Assembly: GCF_000617845.2 (NCBI RefSeq)
Contig: NZ_DF820425.1
Coordinates: forward strand, 3,213,725 to 3,277,724
Origin: Bradyrhizobium sp. DOA9
GTDB lineage: Bacteria; Pseudomonadota; Alphaproteobacteria; Rhizobiales; Xanthobacteraceae
Length of the DNA: 64,000 bases
Direction: 5' to 3'
Below, piece after piece: positions 43,932-52,592 of the stretch. Numbering within the stretch: the stretch's first letter is position 1; every line of letters starts with the position of its first letter. The translations under genes were made by a program, and so were the position numbers. The notes under the pieces are model-generated. The model searched no databases. It had not been told where the DNA came from and worked only from the letters and a program-made list of their open reading frames with translations.

Positions 43932-45011
43932 ATGTCCGCAAACAACGCCTTCCACATTGCCGTGCTCGCCGGTGACGGCATCGGCCCCGAGGTCATGGCG
44001 CCGGCGCTGGAGGTGCTCCGCAAGGTCGGCGAGAAGTCCGGCCTCGGCTTCCGCTTCACCGAGGCGCCGGCCGGGGCAAACCATTATCTCGCGACCGGCA
44101 AGTCGATGCCGGACAGCACCATCAGGCTATGCGAGGAGGCGGACGCGATCCTGCTCGGGGCCTGCGGCCTGCCGTCGGTGCGCTACCCCGACAATACCGA
44201 GATCGCGCCGCAGATCGAGCTGCGCTTCATCTTCGATCTCTACGCCGGCGTGCGTCCGGCGCGCCTCATTCCGGGCGTGCCGAGCCCGATCGTCGGCGCG
44301 GACCAGCGCGGCATCGATCTCGTCGTGATCCGGGAGTCCACCGAGGGCCTGTTCGCCTCGATGGGCAAGGGCGTCGTCACCCATGAGGACGCGCGCGAGA
44401 CCCTGGTGATCACGCGCAAAACCTCCGAGCGCCTGTTCGAGTTCTCGTTTCGCCTCGCCGAGCGGCGCAAGGCGCGCGGCAAGCCGGGCGCGCTCACCTG
44501 CGTCGACAAGGCGAACGTGTTCAAGGCGTTCGCGTTCTTCCGCGGCATCTTCGACGAGATCGCGACCAAGCATCCTGACGTGAACACAGACCGGCTCTAT
44601 GTCGATGCCTGCTCGGCGATGCTGGTCAAGCGTCCCTGGGATTTCGACGTGATGGTGATGGAGAACATGTTCGGCGACATCGTCTCCGACATCACCGCGA
44701 GCCTGATCGGCGGCCTCGGCATGGCGCCGTCCGCCGACATCGGCGACAAATACGCGGTGTTCCAGCCGTGCCACGGCACCGCGCCCGACATCATGGGGCA
44801 GGGCAAGGCCAACCCCACCGGCATGATCCTGTCGGCGGCGATGATGCTGGACTGGCTCGCCGACAAGCACGGCCTCGAGAGCGCCGCGGAAGCCGGCGAG
44901 ACGATCGAGCGTGCGGTGGACCAGGTCTATGCCGGCGGCATCAAGCCGATGGAATTCGGCGGCAGCAATGGCACCGCCGACATCACGAAAGCGGTGCTCG
45001 CGGCACTATAG
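43932..45011 (+). CDS. isocitrate/isopropylmalate dehydrogenase family protein
   Basis: NAD(P)-dependent beta-decarboxylating dehydrogenase of 359 residues: AVLAGDGIGPEVM start, substrate-binding RESTEGLFA, catalytic Lys in CVDKANVFK, metal Asp in DIVSDITASLIGG and the nucleotide loop HGTAPDIMGQGKANPTG. It differs from leuB and icd and fits the tartrate dehydrogenase/3-isopropylmalate-like group used for hydroxy-acids. ATG 43932 is chosen after the repeat element. Exact substrate unresolved. Confidence 0.9.
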   Translation: MSANNAFHIAVLAGDGIGPEVMAPALEVLRKVGEKSGLGFRFTEAPAGANHYLATGKSMPDSTIRLCEEADAILLGACGLPSVRYPDNTEIAPQIELRFIFDLYAGVRPARLIPGVPSPIVGADQRGIDLVVIRESTEGLFASMGKGVVTHEDARETLVITRKTSERLFEFSFRLAERRKARGKPGALTCVDKANVFKAFAFFRGIFDEIATKHPDVNTDRLYVDACSAMLVKRPWDFDVMVMENMFGDIVSDITASLIGGLGMAPSADIGDKYAVFQPCHGTAPDIMGQGKANPTGMILSAAMMLDWLADKHGLESAAEAGETIERAVDQVYAGGIKPMEFGGSNGTADITKAVLAAL

Positions 45012-45019
45012 TCGAAAAG

Positions 45020-45039
45020 AGGGGCCCCGCGGGGCCCCT
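45020..45039. terminator. bidirectional terminator
   Basis: A 20-bp perfect palindrome, AGGGGCCCCGCGGGGCCCCT, between the convergent dehydrogenase gene and the small exported-protein gene. An A-run on the left (45015-45018) gives a short T stretch on the minus strand. Confidence 0.7.
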
Positions 45040-45045
45040 TCGCGT

Positions 45046-45327
45046 TCACCAGCGGCGCCAATGGTGGTGATGGCGCCAGCCCCACGGACGCGGGCCGTAG
45101 AAGCGGGGGCCGCCGTAATAGCCGTAGGCGCGATAGTAGTTCGGGCGCCACCAGCAGCGACCCCAGGGATTACACACCCAGCGCACCTGCTCGACGTTGG
45201 CGGCCGGACCGCTTGCGATCTTGTCAGCCTGCGGGATGCCGTTCGGCATTGCCGCAAGCGCGGGTCCGGACGCGAGCGACACACCACCCATCGCAGCCAG
45301 CGCAAGAACAGCAAATTTGAGTTTCAT
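45046..45327 (-). CDS. small exported Gly/Tyr/Trp/His-rich protein
   Basis: A 93-residue protein with signal peptide (about 1-25; FAVLALAAMGGVSLASGPALA) and a mature part ending in a run rich in aromatic residues, Arg, His and Pro (NYYRAYGYYGGPRFYG, then WGWRHHHHWRRW). A conserved WVCNPWGRCWW segment holds two cysteines. Similar small proteins are very common in Bradyrhizobium, with unknown function. GGGAGG precedes ATG 45327. Confidence 0.78.
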   Translation of the reverse strand: MKLKFAVLALAAMGGVSLASGPALAAMPNGIPQADKIASGPAANVEQVRWVCNPWGRCWWRPNYYRAYGYYGGPRFYGPRPWGWRHHHHWRRW

Positions 45328-45432
45328 CGCAACCTCCCTCGTTGGTAGCCGGAGAACTTGCGACGTATCAACTGGTTGCAACGGCGACTGGGCTGCGCGC
45401 GGAATTTAATCTTCCTGAATGTCGGTTCAGCT

Positions 45433-46254
45433 TCAGCGTCCCCGAAACTGCGGCTTGCGCTTTTCCATGAAGGCCTGCCGGCCCTCGCGGAAATCCGCGC
45501 TGTCCATGCAGGCGTTGCCGATCGCCTTGATCGCCTCCATGTCGCGCCGGCTCTCGTCCTTCAGCACCTGCGCGATGGTGATCTTGGCGGCCTTGATCGC
45601 GAGCGGGGCGTTCTGCGCGATCGTCTCGGCCATCGTCATGGTCTCGCCCCAGAGCTCGCCTTGCGGGAACACGCGCTCGACGAGACCGATGCGCAGCGCC
45701 TCGGCGGAATCGATGCGCATGCCCGTGTACATCAGGAGCCGCGCCCAGGACGGCCCGACCAGCGACACCAGATGTTTCAAGCCGTCATAGCCATAGGCGA
45801 TCCCGAGTTTTGCCGCAGGAATGCCGAACTGGCTGCCCTGCGAGGCGAGGCGGATGTCGGCGAGCATCGCGACCTGCATGCCGCCGCCGAGGCAATAGCC
45901 GTCGATGCAGGCGATGGTCGGCTTGGGATAATCGGCGAGCAGCGCGCGCTGGGCGGCGCTGCGCTTGGCGTATTGCTCGGACGCCGCCGCGTTGTGCCTG
46001 ACCTTCTCGAACTGGCTGATGTCGGCGCCCGAGACGAACGCCTGGCCGCCGGCGCCGCGCAGGATCACGACGCGCACCGTGTCGTCGTCGCGCAAGGCCG
46101 TCAGGGCCTCGCCGAATCCCTCCCACATCTCCAGCGACATCGCGTTGCGCTTGTCGGGATTGTTGAAGGTGATCACGCCGACGCCGCCGGCCGTGTGCGC
46201 GAGAATCTTGCCGTCGGCGTAAGGTGTTCCGGTCGTGCTGAAAATGTCTGGCAT
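45433..46254 (-). CDS. enoyl-CoA hydratase/isomerase family protein
   Basis: Crotonase-fold enzyme with 273 residues: oxyanion-hole segments SGADISQFE and YCLGGGMQVAM, then FGIPAAKLGIAYGYDG. The usual second catalytic Glu of enoyl-CoA hydratase (in the GxxPxxG region) is not clearly present, so hydratase, isomerase or decarboxylase activity cannot be told apart. No strong ribosome site is seen before ATG 46254. It stands alone. Confidence 0.87.
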   Translation of the reverse strand: MPDIFSTTGTPYADGKILAHTAGGVGVITFNNPDKRNAMSLEMWEGFGEALTALRDDDTVRVVILRGAGGQAFVSGADISQFEKVRHNAAASEQYAKRSAAQRALLADYPKPTIACIDGYCLGGGMQVAMLADIRLASQGSQFGIPAAKLGIAYGYDGLKHLVSLVGPSWARLLMYTGMRIDSAEALRIGLVERVFPQGELWGETMTMAETIAQNAPLAIKAAKITIAQVLKDESRRDMEAIKAIGNACMDSADFREGRQAFMEKRKPQFRGR

Positions 46255-46569
46255 CGCGCGCTCGCTGCTCGGTGGCGAGGCGCAATGTGCGGCGCGGGCG
46301 CCGCCGCGGTCAACCGGCGCAGCAGAGCAGAGCCTGCAACCGGCCGTGCTGCGATTGCATGGCGCGCGACGTCGACGAGCCGAACCTTCGAAGGAAGACA
46401 GGCCAAGAAAAAAGGGGTGGTCAGGCCGCCCCGAAAACCAAGGCCACGCGCGAATCGCGCGGGCCAAGTCAAATTCCGATCCGATCCAGCCGATCTCGTG
46501 CAATCCGGCCGCGCCCCCGTGACGCGGCGGATTGAACGTCGGCCGTGAAGGCCGGGCCGTCGAGCGGCC

Positions 46570-46974
46570 TCAGCTCTCGTTCGCCGCGATCGATTCCATC
46601 AGCGAGACGAGCTGACGCTGCACCGTCTGGTCCTTGATCTTGCTGTAGGCGCGCAGCAGGCGGAGGCTGAAGGCCGAATCGAGGAAGAGCAGGCTCTCGA
46701 CTTCGCGGGCCTTGTTGTCGCCGTCGTAGAAGAAGGTCACGGGCACATCGAGGGCGGAGGCGATCTGCTGAAGCCGGGCCGCGCCGACGCGATTGACGCC
46801 CTTCTCGTATTTCTGGACCTGCTGGAAGCTGACGCCGAGCTTCTCGCCGAGCTCGGCCTGCGAGATCTTCATCTCGACGCGCCGCAGGCGGATCCGCTTG
46901 CCAAGCTCGATGTCCGGCTTGCCGGCACTGCGCTGCTTCATTCTCTTCGCCGCTGCTTTCATCTCTTTTCTCAC
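46570..46974 (-). CDS. XRE-family helix-turn-helix regulator
   Basis: A 134-residue regulator with an HTH_3 domain (about 22-80; IRLRRVEMKISQAELGEKLGVSFQQVQKYE) and an alpha-helical C terminus. GTG 46974 overlaps the stop codon of the upstream LysR gene (GTGA), arguing for translational coupling; ATG 46962 is the alternative start. Related alphaproteobacterial proteins regulate cell-cycle, stress or symbiosis genes; the target is unknown. Confidence 0.87.
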   Translation of the reverse strand: MRKEMKAAAKRMKQRSAGKPDIELGKRIRLRRVEMKISQAELGEKLGVSFQQVQKYEKGVNRVGAARLQQIASALDVPVTFFYDGDNKAREVESLLFLDSAFSLRLLRAYSKIKDQTVQRQLVSLMESIAANES

Positions 46975-48020
46975 CTTTGTTCTTCGGTTGAAAATCCCCC
47001 GAAGAGCTGGGTCAGGGGTTCGCCCATATACGAGTGCTTGAATTCGTGCGGGTGCACGAACTCTTCCTTAAACCACGGGAAGCGCGCCGGATTGAAAGCC
47101 TCGATCAGCCAGTCAATCATGTGCCTCACGCGCGGAATACGGCCGCTACCGGGGTGGTAGGACAGCCAGATATCCAGCGGCCGGTTCAGCTCGACCTCCA
47201 GTGGAATCAACTTCCCGCCAAGCGCGATGGCGTAGCTCGGGAAGACGCCGATGCCGGCGCCATTCGCGACCGCCCAATAGTTGGCGCTCGAGACGTTGGT
47301 CTTCATGACCAGAAGGTCACGTTCGGACACGCCCGGGAAGAAGCTCTCGAAAGATTCCTTGGCGGCGAGCTGGTCGGCGAATTGCAGCACCAGGCGATGC
47401 TTGATCAATTCCGCCGCCGTGCGCGGCGCGCCATGCTTTTCGATGTATTTCTCGGAGGCCCAGAACATCAGATGCATGCGGCCGAGCCGCACCAGCTTGA
47501 TGTCGAGCGCCGAGGGACGGGACAGATGGATGGCGACGTCGGCCTCGTGGCGCGAGACGTCGGCCGAGCGCATCGCGCAATGCAGGTCCACCAGGATCTT
47601 CGGATAGGCCTGCTGGAATTCGACCAGGCGCGGGGCCAGCCAGAAAGTGCCGAGCCCCTCGGTGACGGCGACGCGGACCTCGCCGGACAGGGCGTTGGCC
47701 ATCGAATCGCTGGCGCGCAGCACGTCGAAGGTGGCCGCCTCCATGCGTTCGACGGCGGAGACCACCAGCGCGCCCTCATCTGTCAGATGGGTGCCGTGGA
47801 CGTCGCGGGTGAACAACGTGGTTCCGGTCTGGCGTTCGAAATCGTCGATCCGCCGGCGTACGGCGTTGATCGACAGCGACAGGCGCTCGGCCGCCGAGCG
47901 AAAGCTTCCGCATCGGACGACTTCCAAAAAGATCCGAGCGGCGTCCCAATCCGACAGGCCGCTGAGATTTGTCTTTGGGCGTTCCGCCAGAGGAACGCCC
48001 CTTTCCGCCAAGGAGTGCAT
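46971..48020 (-). CDS. LysR-family regulator coupled to an XRE regulator
   Basis: A 349-residue LysR protein: N-terminal winged helix (about 22-85; DWDAARIFLEVVRCGSFRSA, then a LSINAVRRRIDDFE recognition helix) and effector domain (about 110-315). It has a longer C-terminal tail (about 315-349) than usual. The gene overlaps the XRE gene by four bases, an unusual two-regulator operon. No divergent structural gene lies next to it. Confidence 0.88.
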   Translation of the reverse strand: MHSLAERGVPLAERPKTNLSGLSDWDAARIFLEVVRCGSFRSAAERLSLSINAVRRRIDDFERQTGTTLFTRDVHGTHLTDEGALVVSAVERMEAATFDVLRASDSMANALSGEVRVAVTEGLGTFWLAPRLVEFQQAYPKILVDLHCAMRSADVSRHEADVAIHLSRPSALDIKLVRLGRMHLMFWASEKYIEKHGAPRTAAELIKHRLVLQFADQLAAKESFESFFPGVSERDLLVMKTNVSSANYWAVANGAGIGVFPSYAIALGGKLIPLEVELNRPLDIWLSYHPGSGRIPRVRHMIDWLIEAFNPARFPWFKEEFVHPHEFKHSYMGEPLTQLFGGFSTEEQR

Positions 48021-48535
48021 ACATTTCCCTTTGGAAAGCTAAACTGGCAGAATCTGGAGCAAACCACAACCACGACGGGTTGGGGAACGACGAGTTTTGA
48101 ACGTCATCCTTACTACCTGAGGGCGGTATTTGGATGCTGCCAGGGGCTGGGAATTCGGGCGAACACAATCCGCTCGATTGAGGGGTATGGCGTGAGTTCC
48201 GTTGCGAGCCGCGAAATGGCTGCGGGATTGCCGGCTCTGTCCGCGATGAATGGTCCTGCGCGGCAGTCGGTGCTGTCGCCGCTCATGCTGGCGCCCCTCA
48301 TCATGTGGCCCCCGATGGATCGATCACACCGCCTAAAGCGTTTGGTCCCACAGCATTTCGAGGTTCGGCAATTGGGCCGCCCGGCAATGGCGGCCGGAAG
48401 CACGGTTTCACAGCAGAAACATACTGAAATCAGGTTCGAAGGCGCAGTCGCCTCGTGCTATCTTTCGTTTTCCATGGGGGCCGGAGGGGGCGTGACAGAT
48501 ACGTCTCGCAGGCCGAATTAACGGAAAGAACGCCG
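48021..48535. other. 515-base gap without a convincing gene
   Basis: Lies between the LysR gene (leftward) and a small hypothetical gene (rightward). It has open frames on both strands but none with a ribosome site, family motif or typical codon pattern. It should contain promoters for both flanking genes; I could not identify a specific operator. Confidence 0.5.
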
Positions 48536-48802
48536 GTGTCGCATTCAGACGAACAGTTGCAGTCGGTGCTGGAAACCCTCGAGGAGTGCCGCAGGGTTCT
48601 CAATGCGTGCAACAGCCGTGAGTCGGCCGAGATGCTGTCCATCGTCATCCTCGACGTCAGGATGAAACTCAAAGGAATCGATAGTGCCGATCTCAAGGCG
48701 CTGTGCGACGAAATGCTGCGCAGCGCTGCGAGCGAGCCGCCGCCCCCTTCCAAGCAGACGCAGGACCAGCCCCGGCGTCCGCTGCTCCGCGTGGTGAAGT
48801 AG
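48536..48802 (+). CDS. small hypothetical protein, helical
   Basis: An 88-residue protein (from GTG 48536, with GGAAAGA upstream) predicted as mostly helical (LQSVLETLEECRRVLNA..., LSIVILDVRMKLKGI) with a polar, proline-containing C-terminal tail. The frame is open further upstream to an ATG at 48455. No domain recognised. Coding character rests on the amphipathic helical pattern. Confidence 0.55.
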   Translation: MSHSDEQLQSVLETLEECRRVLNACNSRESAEMLSIVILDVRMKLKGIDSADLKALCDEMLRSAASEPPPPSKQTQDQPRRPLLRVVK

Positions 48803-48816
48803 CCGCGCCGCCGAAT

Positions 48817-48880
48817 CTCGCTTTTTGGCGAGGTTTGCGCGTGTCCCGATGCCGCATCTGTGATCACGGAGGGCATCGGG
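48817..48880 (+). terminator. two hairpins after the small hypothetical gene
   Basis: CTCGC-loop TTTTTG-GCGAG (48817-48832), and CCCGATGCC (48845-48853) pairing with GGCATCGGG (48872-48880). They lie after the stop at 48802 and are probably terminators; no strong T run. Confidence 0.4.
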
Positions 48881-49008
48881 CGGAGCCTTGGTTCTGTGCG
48901 CCTCTGTTGCGCATTCTCCGGCATCGGCTACACCAGAGCCGGTTCGGCTCCGGGCCGGGCGCGTTCCTTGCGCGCTGTGCCGGAGCCTGAGATGGCTCCG
49001 ACTGCATC

Positions 49009-49806
49009 ATGCAAAATGTTTCGATCCCGGCGGCGCTGATTGCAGGCCTCGTCAGCTTCCTCTCGCCTTGCGTCCTGCCTCTGGTTCCGCCCTATCTGAT
49101 CTACCTCACCGGCGCCACGATCGAGCATGTCGAGAGCGACGAGCCGGCCGCGGCCTCCAAGCGCGCAATCCTATTGTCGGCGCTCCTGTTCGTGCTCGGC
49201 TTTTCCACCATCTTCATTGCTCTTGGTGCAACAGCCAGCTTCGTTGGCCAAGGACTGCGGGACCTCCGGCTTGCCTACCTTCAGTGGGTGTCGGAAATCC
49301 AGACGGTCCTCGGTGTTAAGCTTCCGCTTCCGGATGATCCGTTCGCACTCCTCGCCGGTATCATCATCATCATCATGGGCCTGCACTTCCTCGGCCTGAC
49401 GCGCATCGGCCTTCTGATGCGCGAGGGGCGTCTGCCGATTCCCAAACCGGTCGGCCTATGGGGCGCCTATATCATGGGCCTCGCATTCGCCTTCGGCTGG
49501 ACACCCTGCATCGGCCCGATCCTCGCCGCGATCCTCTCGATCGCCGCGGCGGAAGCCACGGTGATGAGGGGCGCCGGCCTGCTGGCGGTCTATTCCGCGG
49601 GCCTTGGCATTCCGTTCCTGATCGCGGCGCTGATGATCGAGCAGTTTTCCGCGCTGTTCGCGCGCATGAGGGGCCACCTCGTCAATGTCGAGCGCGCCAT
49701 GGGCGTCTTGATGGTTCTCACCGGCATCGGCTTTCTCACCGGCGCGGTCTCGAATGTGAGCATCTGGCTGCTGGAGACGTTTCCGGCGCTGCAGACGATC
49801 GGTTAG
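49009..49806 (+). CDS. CcdA-type thiol-disulfide membrane transporter
   Basis: Six-span inner-membrane protein carrying reducing power from cytoplasmic thioredoxin to the periplasm for cytochrome c maturation. It has 265 residues. Redox cysteines lie in SFLSPCVLPLVPPY (span 1) and FGWTPCIGPILAAIL (span 4), the family hallmark. No thioredoxin-like partner gene is adjacent. Relevance to the c-type haems of FixO and FixP is plausible but inferred. Confidence 0.92.
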   Translation: MQNVSIPAALIAGLVSFLSPCVLPLVPPYLIYLTGATIEHVESDEPAAASKRAILLSALLFVLGFSTIFIALGATASFVGQGLRDLRLAYLQWVSEIQTVLGVKLPLPDDPFALLAGIIIIIMGLHFLGLTRIGLLMREGRLPIPKPVGLWGAYIMGLAFAFGWTPCIGPILAAILSIAAAEATVMRGAGLLAVYSAGLGIPFLIAALMIEQFSALFARMRGHLVNVERAMGVLMVLTGIGFLTGAVSNVSIWLLETFPALQTIG

Positions 49807-49948
49807 GGCGCGCAGGGACCGGGTTTTCACGGACGAAAAAGGTGAGGAACCGTTGAAACCCGTCAGGCATGCTGTCACGGAACGACGATTCCAACCTTTC
49901 CGGTCCCGAGGCGTTGCACCGGGGGACAACTCGCATGGTGGAGATCAC

Positions 49949-50221
49949 GTGACCAAGACACTGCGCTTAGAACCCCTGTCGGACAACGCGGCTTTGGTTG
50001 CCTGGCAGTTTTTGGGACAGCCGCTGCAGGAATGGCCGAGCTGGGTTCAGTTGAATTGCTCGCTGCAGAAGGATTCCGACGGAAAATTCGAGCTTCGGCA
50101 CGAGCGGCGCAGCGGCACTCAGATCGTCTATCTCGGCGAGTGGCTCGTGAGAGATCTCGATGGCGGCGTGGACTTCTACACGGACGCCGAGATCTGGTCG
50201 CGGTTCGCTGCCAAGCGCTGA
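49949..50221 (+). CDS. small hypothetical protein
   Basis: A 90-residue acidic-to-neutral protein starting at GTG 49949 (GGAG five bases upstream): LRLEPLSDNAALVAWQFLGQ..., then RRSGTQIVYLGEWLVRDLDG and an aromatic C-terminal part. No signal peptide, membrane span or known domain is seen. Its composition looks like a real soluble protein; function unknown. Confidence 0.6.
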   Translation: MTKTLRLEPLSDNAALVAWQFLGQPLQEWPSWVQLNCSLQKDSDGKFELRHERRSGTQIVYLGEWLVRDLDGGVDFYTDAEIWSRFAAKR

Positions 50222-50481
50222 AGCGCGGAGAGATCGAGCCGGCGCGTCGATCGCGCCTTAGTCTTTCTTGCTCGCGCTCCGGGCGATCAAAAGCCTGTGT
50301 GGCTGGTGGGGCAAAAAGCCTCGCGGTAGGACCCACCCATAGAATGCAATCTGTAGTAATATTTCATCCTACTGCACCCTGAGGGGCAATTCTTCTGAAC
50401 GTATACTGAAACGAGAATTTCACACCAATCGACATCTTCCGCGCCCCTCTCCCCTTACAGCATATTGAGCAGGAGCAAGCG

Positions 50482-52047
50482 ATGGGAACCGACGTGAATG
50501 TTCATCCCGGTCATGGCAAGGCCGGACGTCAACCGACGCGGCAATTTCTGGATACGCTTTCCGGACACGACGATCCCGGCATGTTTGGCCGGATGTTTCC
50601 GAACCTGGAGCCGCTGGCCGTCGACGACGGTCCGCTGCGTGAACTCGCCGATGCGATGAAGGACCCAACGCCCGGCGACCCCACGGGGAACAATGCCAAC
50701 GTGCCCGCCGGCTTCACCTATCTGGGACAATTCGTCGATCACGATATCACGCTCGATCTGACCTCCTTCGGCGAGAAGGAAGCCGATCCGACGGCGGTCA
50801 CGAATTTTCGCACGCCCGCACTCGATCTCGACAGCATCTATGGTCTCGGTCCCGACGGAAGCCGCCATCTGTACGCGCGCAATTCGGCCAGCGACAGCGG
50901 CAGGACCCCGGGTCCGAAGCTGCTGATCGGCAAGACCGTCAATGTCGGCGTCGGCAACATCACGGGCGATCATCGTAACGACCTCCCGCGCAATCCAGAG
51001 GGATTTGCCCTGATCGGCGATCACCGCAACGACGAGAACCTGCTCGTCGCGCAGACTCATCTTGCGATGTTGAAGTTTCACAACAAGGTCTGCGACCGGC
51101 TTGCGGCGTCGGGGAAGCCCGCCGGCGAGATCTTCGAGGAAGCGCGCCAGATCGTGACTTGGCACTACCAATGGATGGTCCTGCACGATTTTGTCGAGCG
51201 CATTACCGAAAAGGGAATCGTTGCGAAGATCCTCGAGCAGGGACGGCGCTTCTACCGATTCAAGCAGATACCCTACATGCCCGTCGAGTTTTCCGCTGCC
51301 GTCTACCGTCTCGGCCACAGCATGGTTCGCGAGGTCTACAGCCACAACAGGATCTTCACGCCGGGCGGTGCCGCTCCAGCGACGCTCGATCTGTTGTTCA
51401 GGTTCACCGGACTTTCCGGAGGCATCGTCGGAGATCTCGCACCCAATCCGATTCAGCCGCCGCTCCCGCTTCCGGTCCTCTCCAGCAACTGGATCATTGA
51501 CTGGCGCCGCTTCTATCAGGTGCTGCAGTCCAATCCGCAGGGAGTGGGGTTGAACCTGTCGCGCAAGATCGATCCGTTCGTCGTGCCGCAACTTCACAGC
51601 TTGCCGGGGGAAAGCAGCGGCAGCAATACCGCCAGCCTGCCATTCCGCAATCTCAAGCGCGGCGTGCTGCTGGGACTGCCGTCGGGGCAGGACGTCGCCA
51701 AGGCGATGAAGATCAAGAACCCGCTGACGCCGGAGGAAATCTCGAAGGGGAGCGACGGTGCCGTAGCGAAGAAGCATGGCCTGCACCAGCACACCCCGCT
51801 CTGGTACTACATCCTCAAGGAGGCCGAGCAGCGGGGCAAAGGTGAACGGCTCGGGCCCGTCGGCGCGACGCTGCTTGCCGAGGTCTTCGTCGGCCTCGTC
51901 CACGGCGATCACCAGTCGTATCTGTGGCTCAAGGGCAAGAGCTGGAAGCCGACGTTGCCCTCGCAAGTGCCGGGCGAATTCACGATGGCCGATCTGCTGC
52001 GTTTCGTCGGGGACATTAGCCCGATCGACGGCATCTCGACGGTCTAA
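50482..52047 (+). CDS. animal-type haem peroxidase
   Basis: Member of the peroxidase-cyclooxygenase superfamily, which uses H2O2 (or dioxygenates fatty acids) with a haem b. It has 521 residues. The distal histidine is His87 in GQFVDHDIT; the long helix NLLVAQTHLAMLKFHNKV and the proximal histidine in YRLGHSMVREVY are typical. No signal sequence is present, so it is cytoplasmic or exported by another route. AGGAG precedes the ATG; a 260-base gap upstream holds the promoter. Confidence 0.9.
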   Translation: MGTDVNVHPGHGKAGRQPTRQFLDTLSGHDDPGMFGRMFPNLEPLAVDDGPLRELADAMKDPTPGDPTGNNANVPAGFTYLGQFVDHDITLDLTSFGEKEADPTAVTNFRTPALDLDSIYGLGPDGSRHLYARNSASDSGRTPGPKLLIGKTVNVGVGNITGDHRNDLPRNPEGFALIGDHRNDENLLVAQTHLAMLKFHNKVCDRLAASGKPAGEIFEEARQIVTWHYQWMVLHDFVERITEKGIVAKILEQGRRFYRFKQIPYMPVEFSAAVYRLGHSMVREVYSHNRIFTPGGAAPATLDLLFRFTGLSGGIVGDLAPNPIQPPLPLPVLSSNWIIDWRRFYQVLQSNPQGVGLNLSRKIDPFVVPQLHSLPGESSGSNTASLPFRNLKRGVLLGLPSGQDVAKAMKIKNPLTPEEISKGSDGAVAKKHGLHQHTPLWYYILKEAEQRGKGERLGPVGATLLAEVFVGLVHGDHQSYLWLKGKSWKPTLPSQVPGEFTMADLLRFVGDISPIDGISTV

Positions 52048-52110
52048 AGCGTGATCCGGAGAACCGCGGCGCGGTTTTCCGGAAGGATCGACGTCATGCG
52101 ATCAAATGGG

Positions 52111-52149
52111 GGAGGGCGGCCGCCGCCGAGACGGCCGCCCTCCTGTTTT
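52111..52149 (+). terminator. intrinsic terminator after the peroxidase gene
   Basis: GGAGGGCGGCCG (52111-52122) pairs perfectly with CGGCCGCCCTCC (52132-52143), followed by TGTTTTC. A 12-bp stem with a T stretch. Confidence 0.82.
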
Positions 52150-52151
52150 CA

Positions 52152-52496
52152 TCAATCGATTTCCTGAACGACGGTGCGTGAACCGGGATCGACCAGCATC
52201 ACGCGCTCGCCCGAATAGACGTAGCGATACTTCGTCAGCGACGGGCCCCAATCGGACGGGACGGCCTCGAGCTCGACGTCGCTCGGCACCGTCGCGCCGA
52301 CGACGATCTTTTCCTTCGTCGTGACCGGACGCACGCGATGTTCGGTGACGTAGGATTTGATCTTGGTCCTGTATTGCGGCTCGATCTGAACCGCGGCCGC
52401 GTGGCCGGTTCCGGTGGTGGTCACTACGGTGGATTGCGCGAACGCGCCGGTCGAGATCAACGCTGCCGCGGCGGACAGCAGGAACAGCTTCTTCAT
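52152..52496 (-). CDS. exported DUF1236 protein
   Basis: A 114-residue protein with a signal sequence (about 1-20; FLLSAAAALISTGAFA) and a DUF1236 domain (about 40-112; KIKSYVTEHRVRPVTTKEK, SLTKYRYVYSGERVMLVDP, ending in VVQEID). Periplasmic proteins of unknown function, frequent in Bradyrhizobiaceae. GAGGAGA precedes the ATG. An EcfG-type promoter pair lies 70-95 bases upstream, suggesting stress control. Confidence 0.85.
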   Translation of the reverse strand: MKKLFLLSAAAALISTGAFAQSTVVTTTGTGHAAAVQIEPQYRTKIKSYVTEHRVRPVTTKEKIVVGATVPSDVELEAVPSDWGPSLTKYRYVYSGERVMLVDPGSRTVVQEID

Positions 52497-52564
52497 CTTG
52501 TTTCTCCTCTCAGGGGAATAGGCCGCATCAACATCTCACCGCGGGCAGGGTTCCCCGGCGAACA

Positions 52565-52592
52565 GGAACAAAATGCCTGTTTTTCCCGTTCC
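52565..52592. promoter_or_regulatory. putative back-to-back EcfG promoters
   Basis: On the plus strand GGAAC (52565-52569), 17 bases, CGTT (52587-52590) is an exact EcfG match. On the minus strand GGAAC (complement of 52588-52592), 17 bases, TGTT is a 3/4 match in the -10 element and points at the DUF1236 gene. Ends are inverted repeats (GGAAC / GTTCC). Confidence 0.55.

Noticed and set aside
48113..48403. Minus-strand open frame in the 48-kb gap
   Set aside because: No ribosome site and Arg/Cys/Ser-rich without a fold; could not be supported as a gene.
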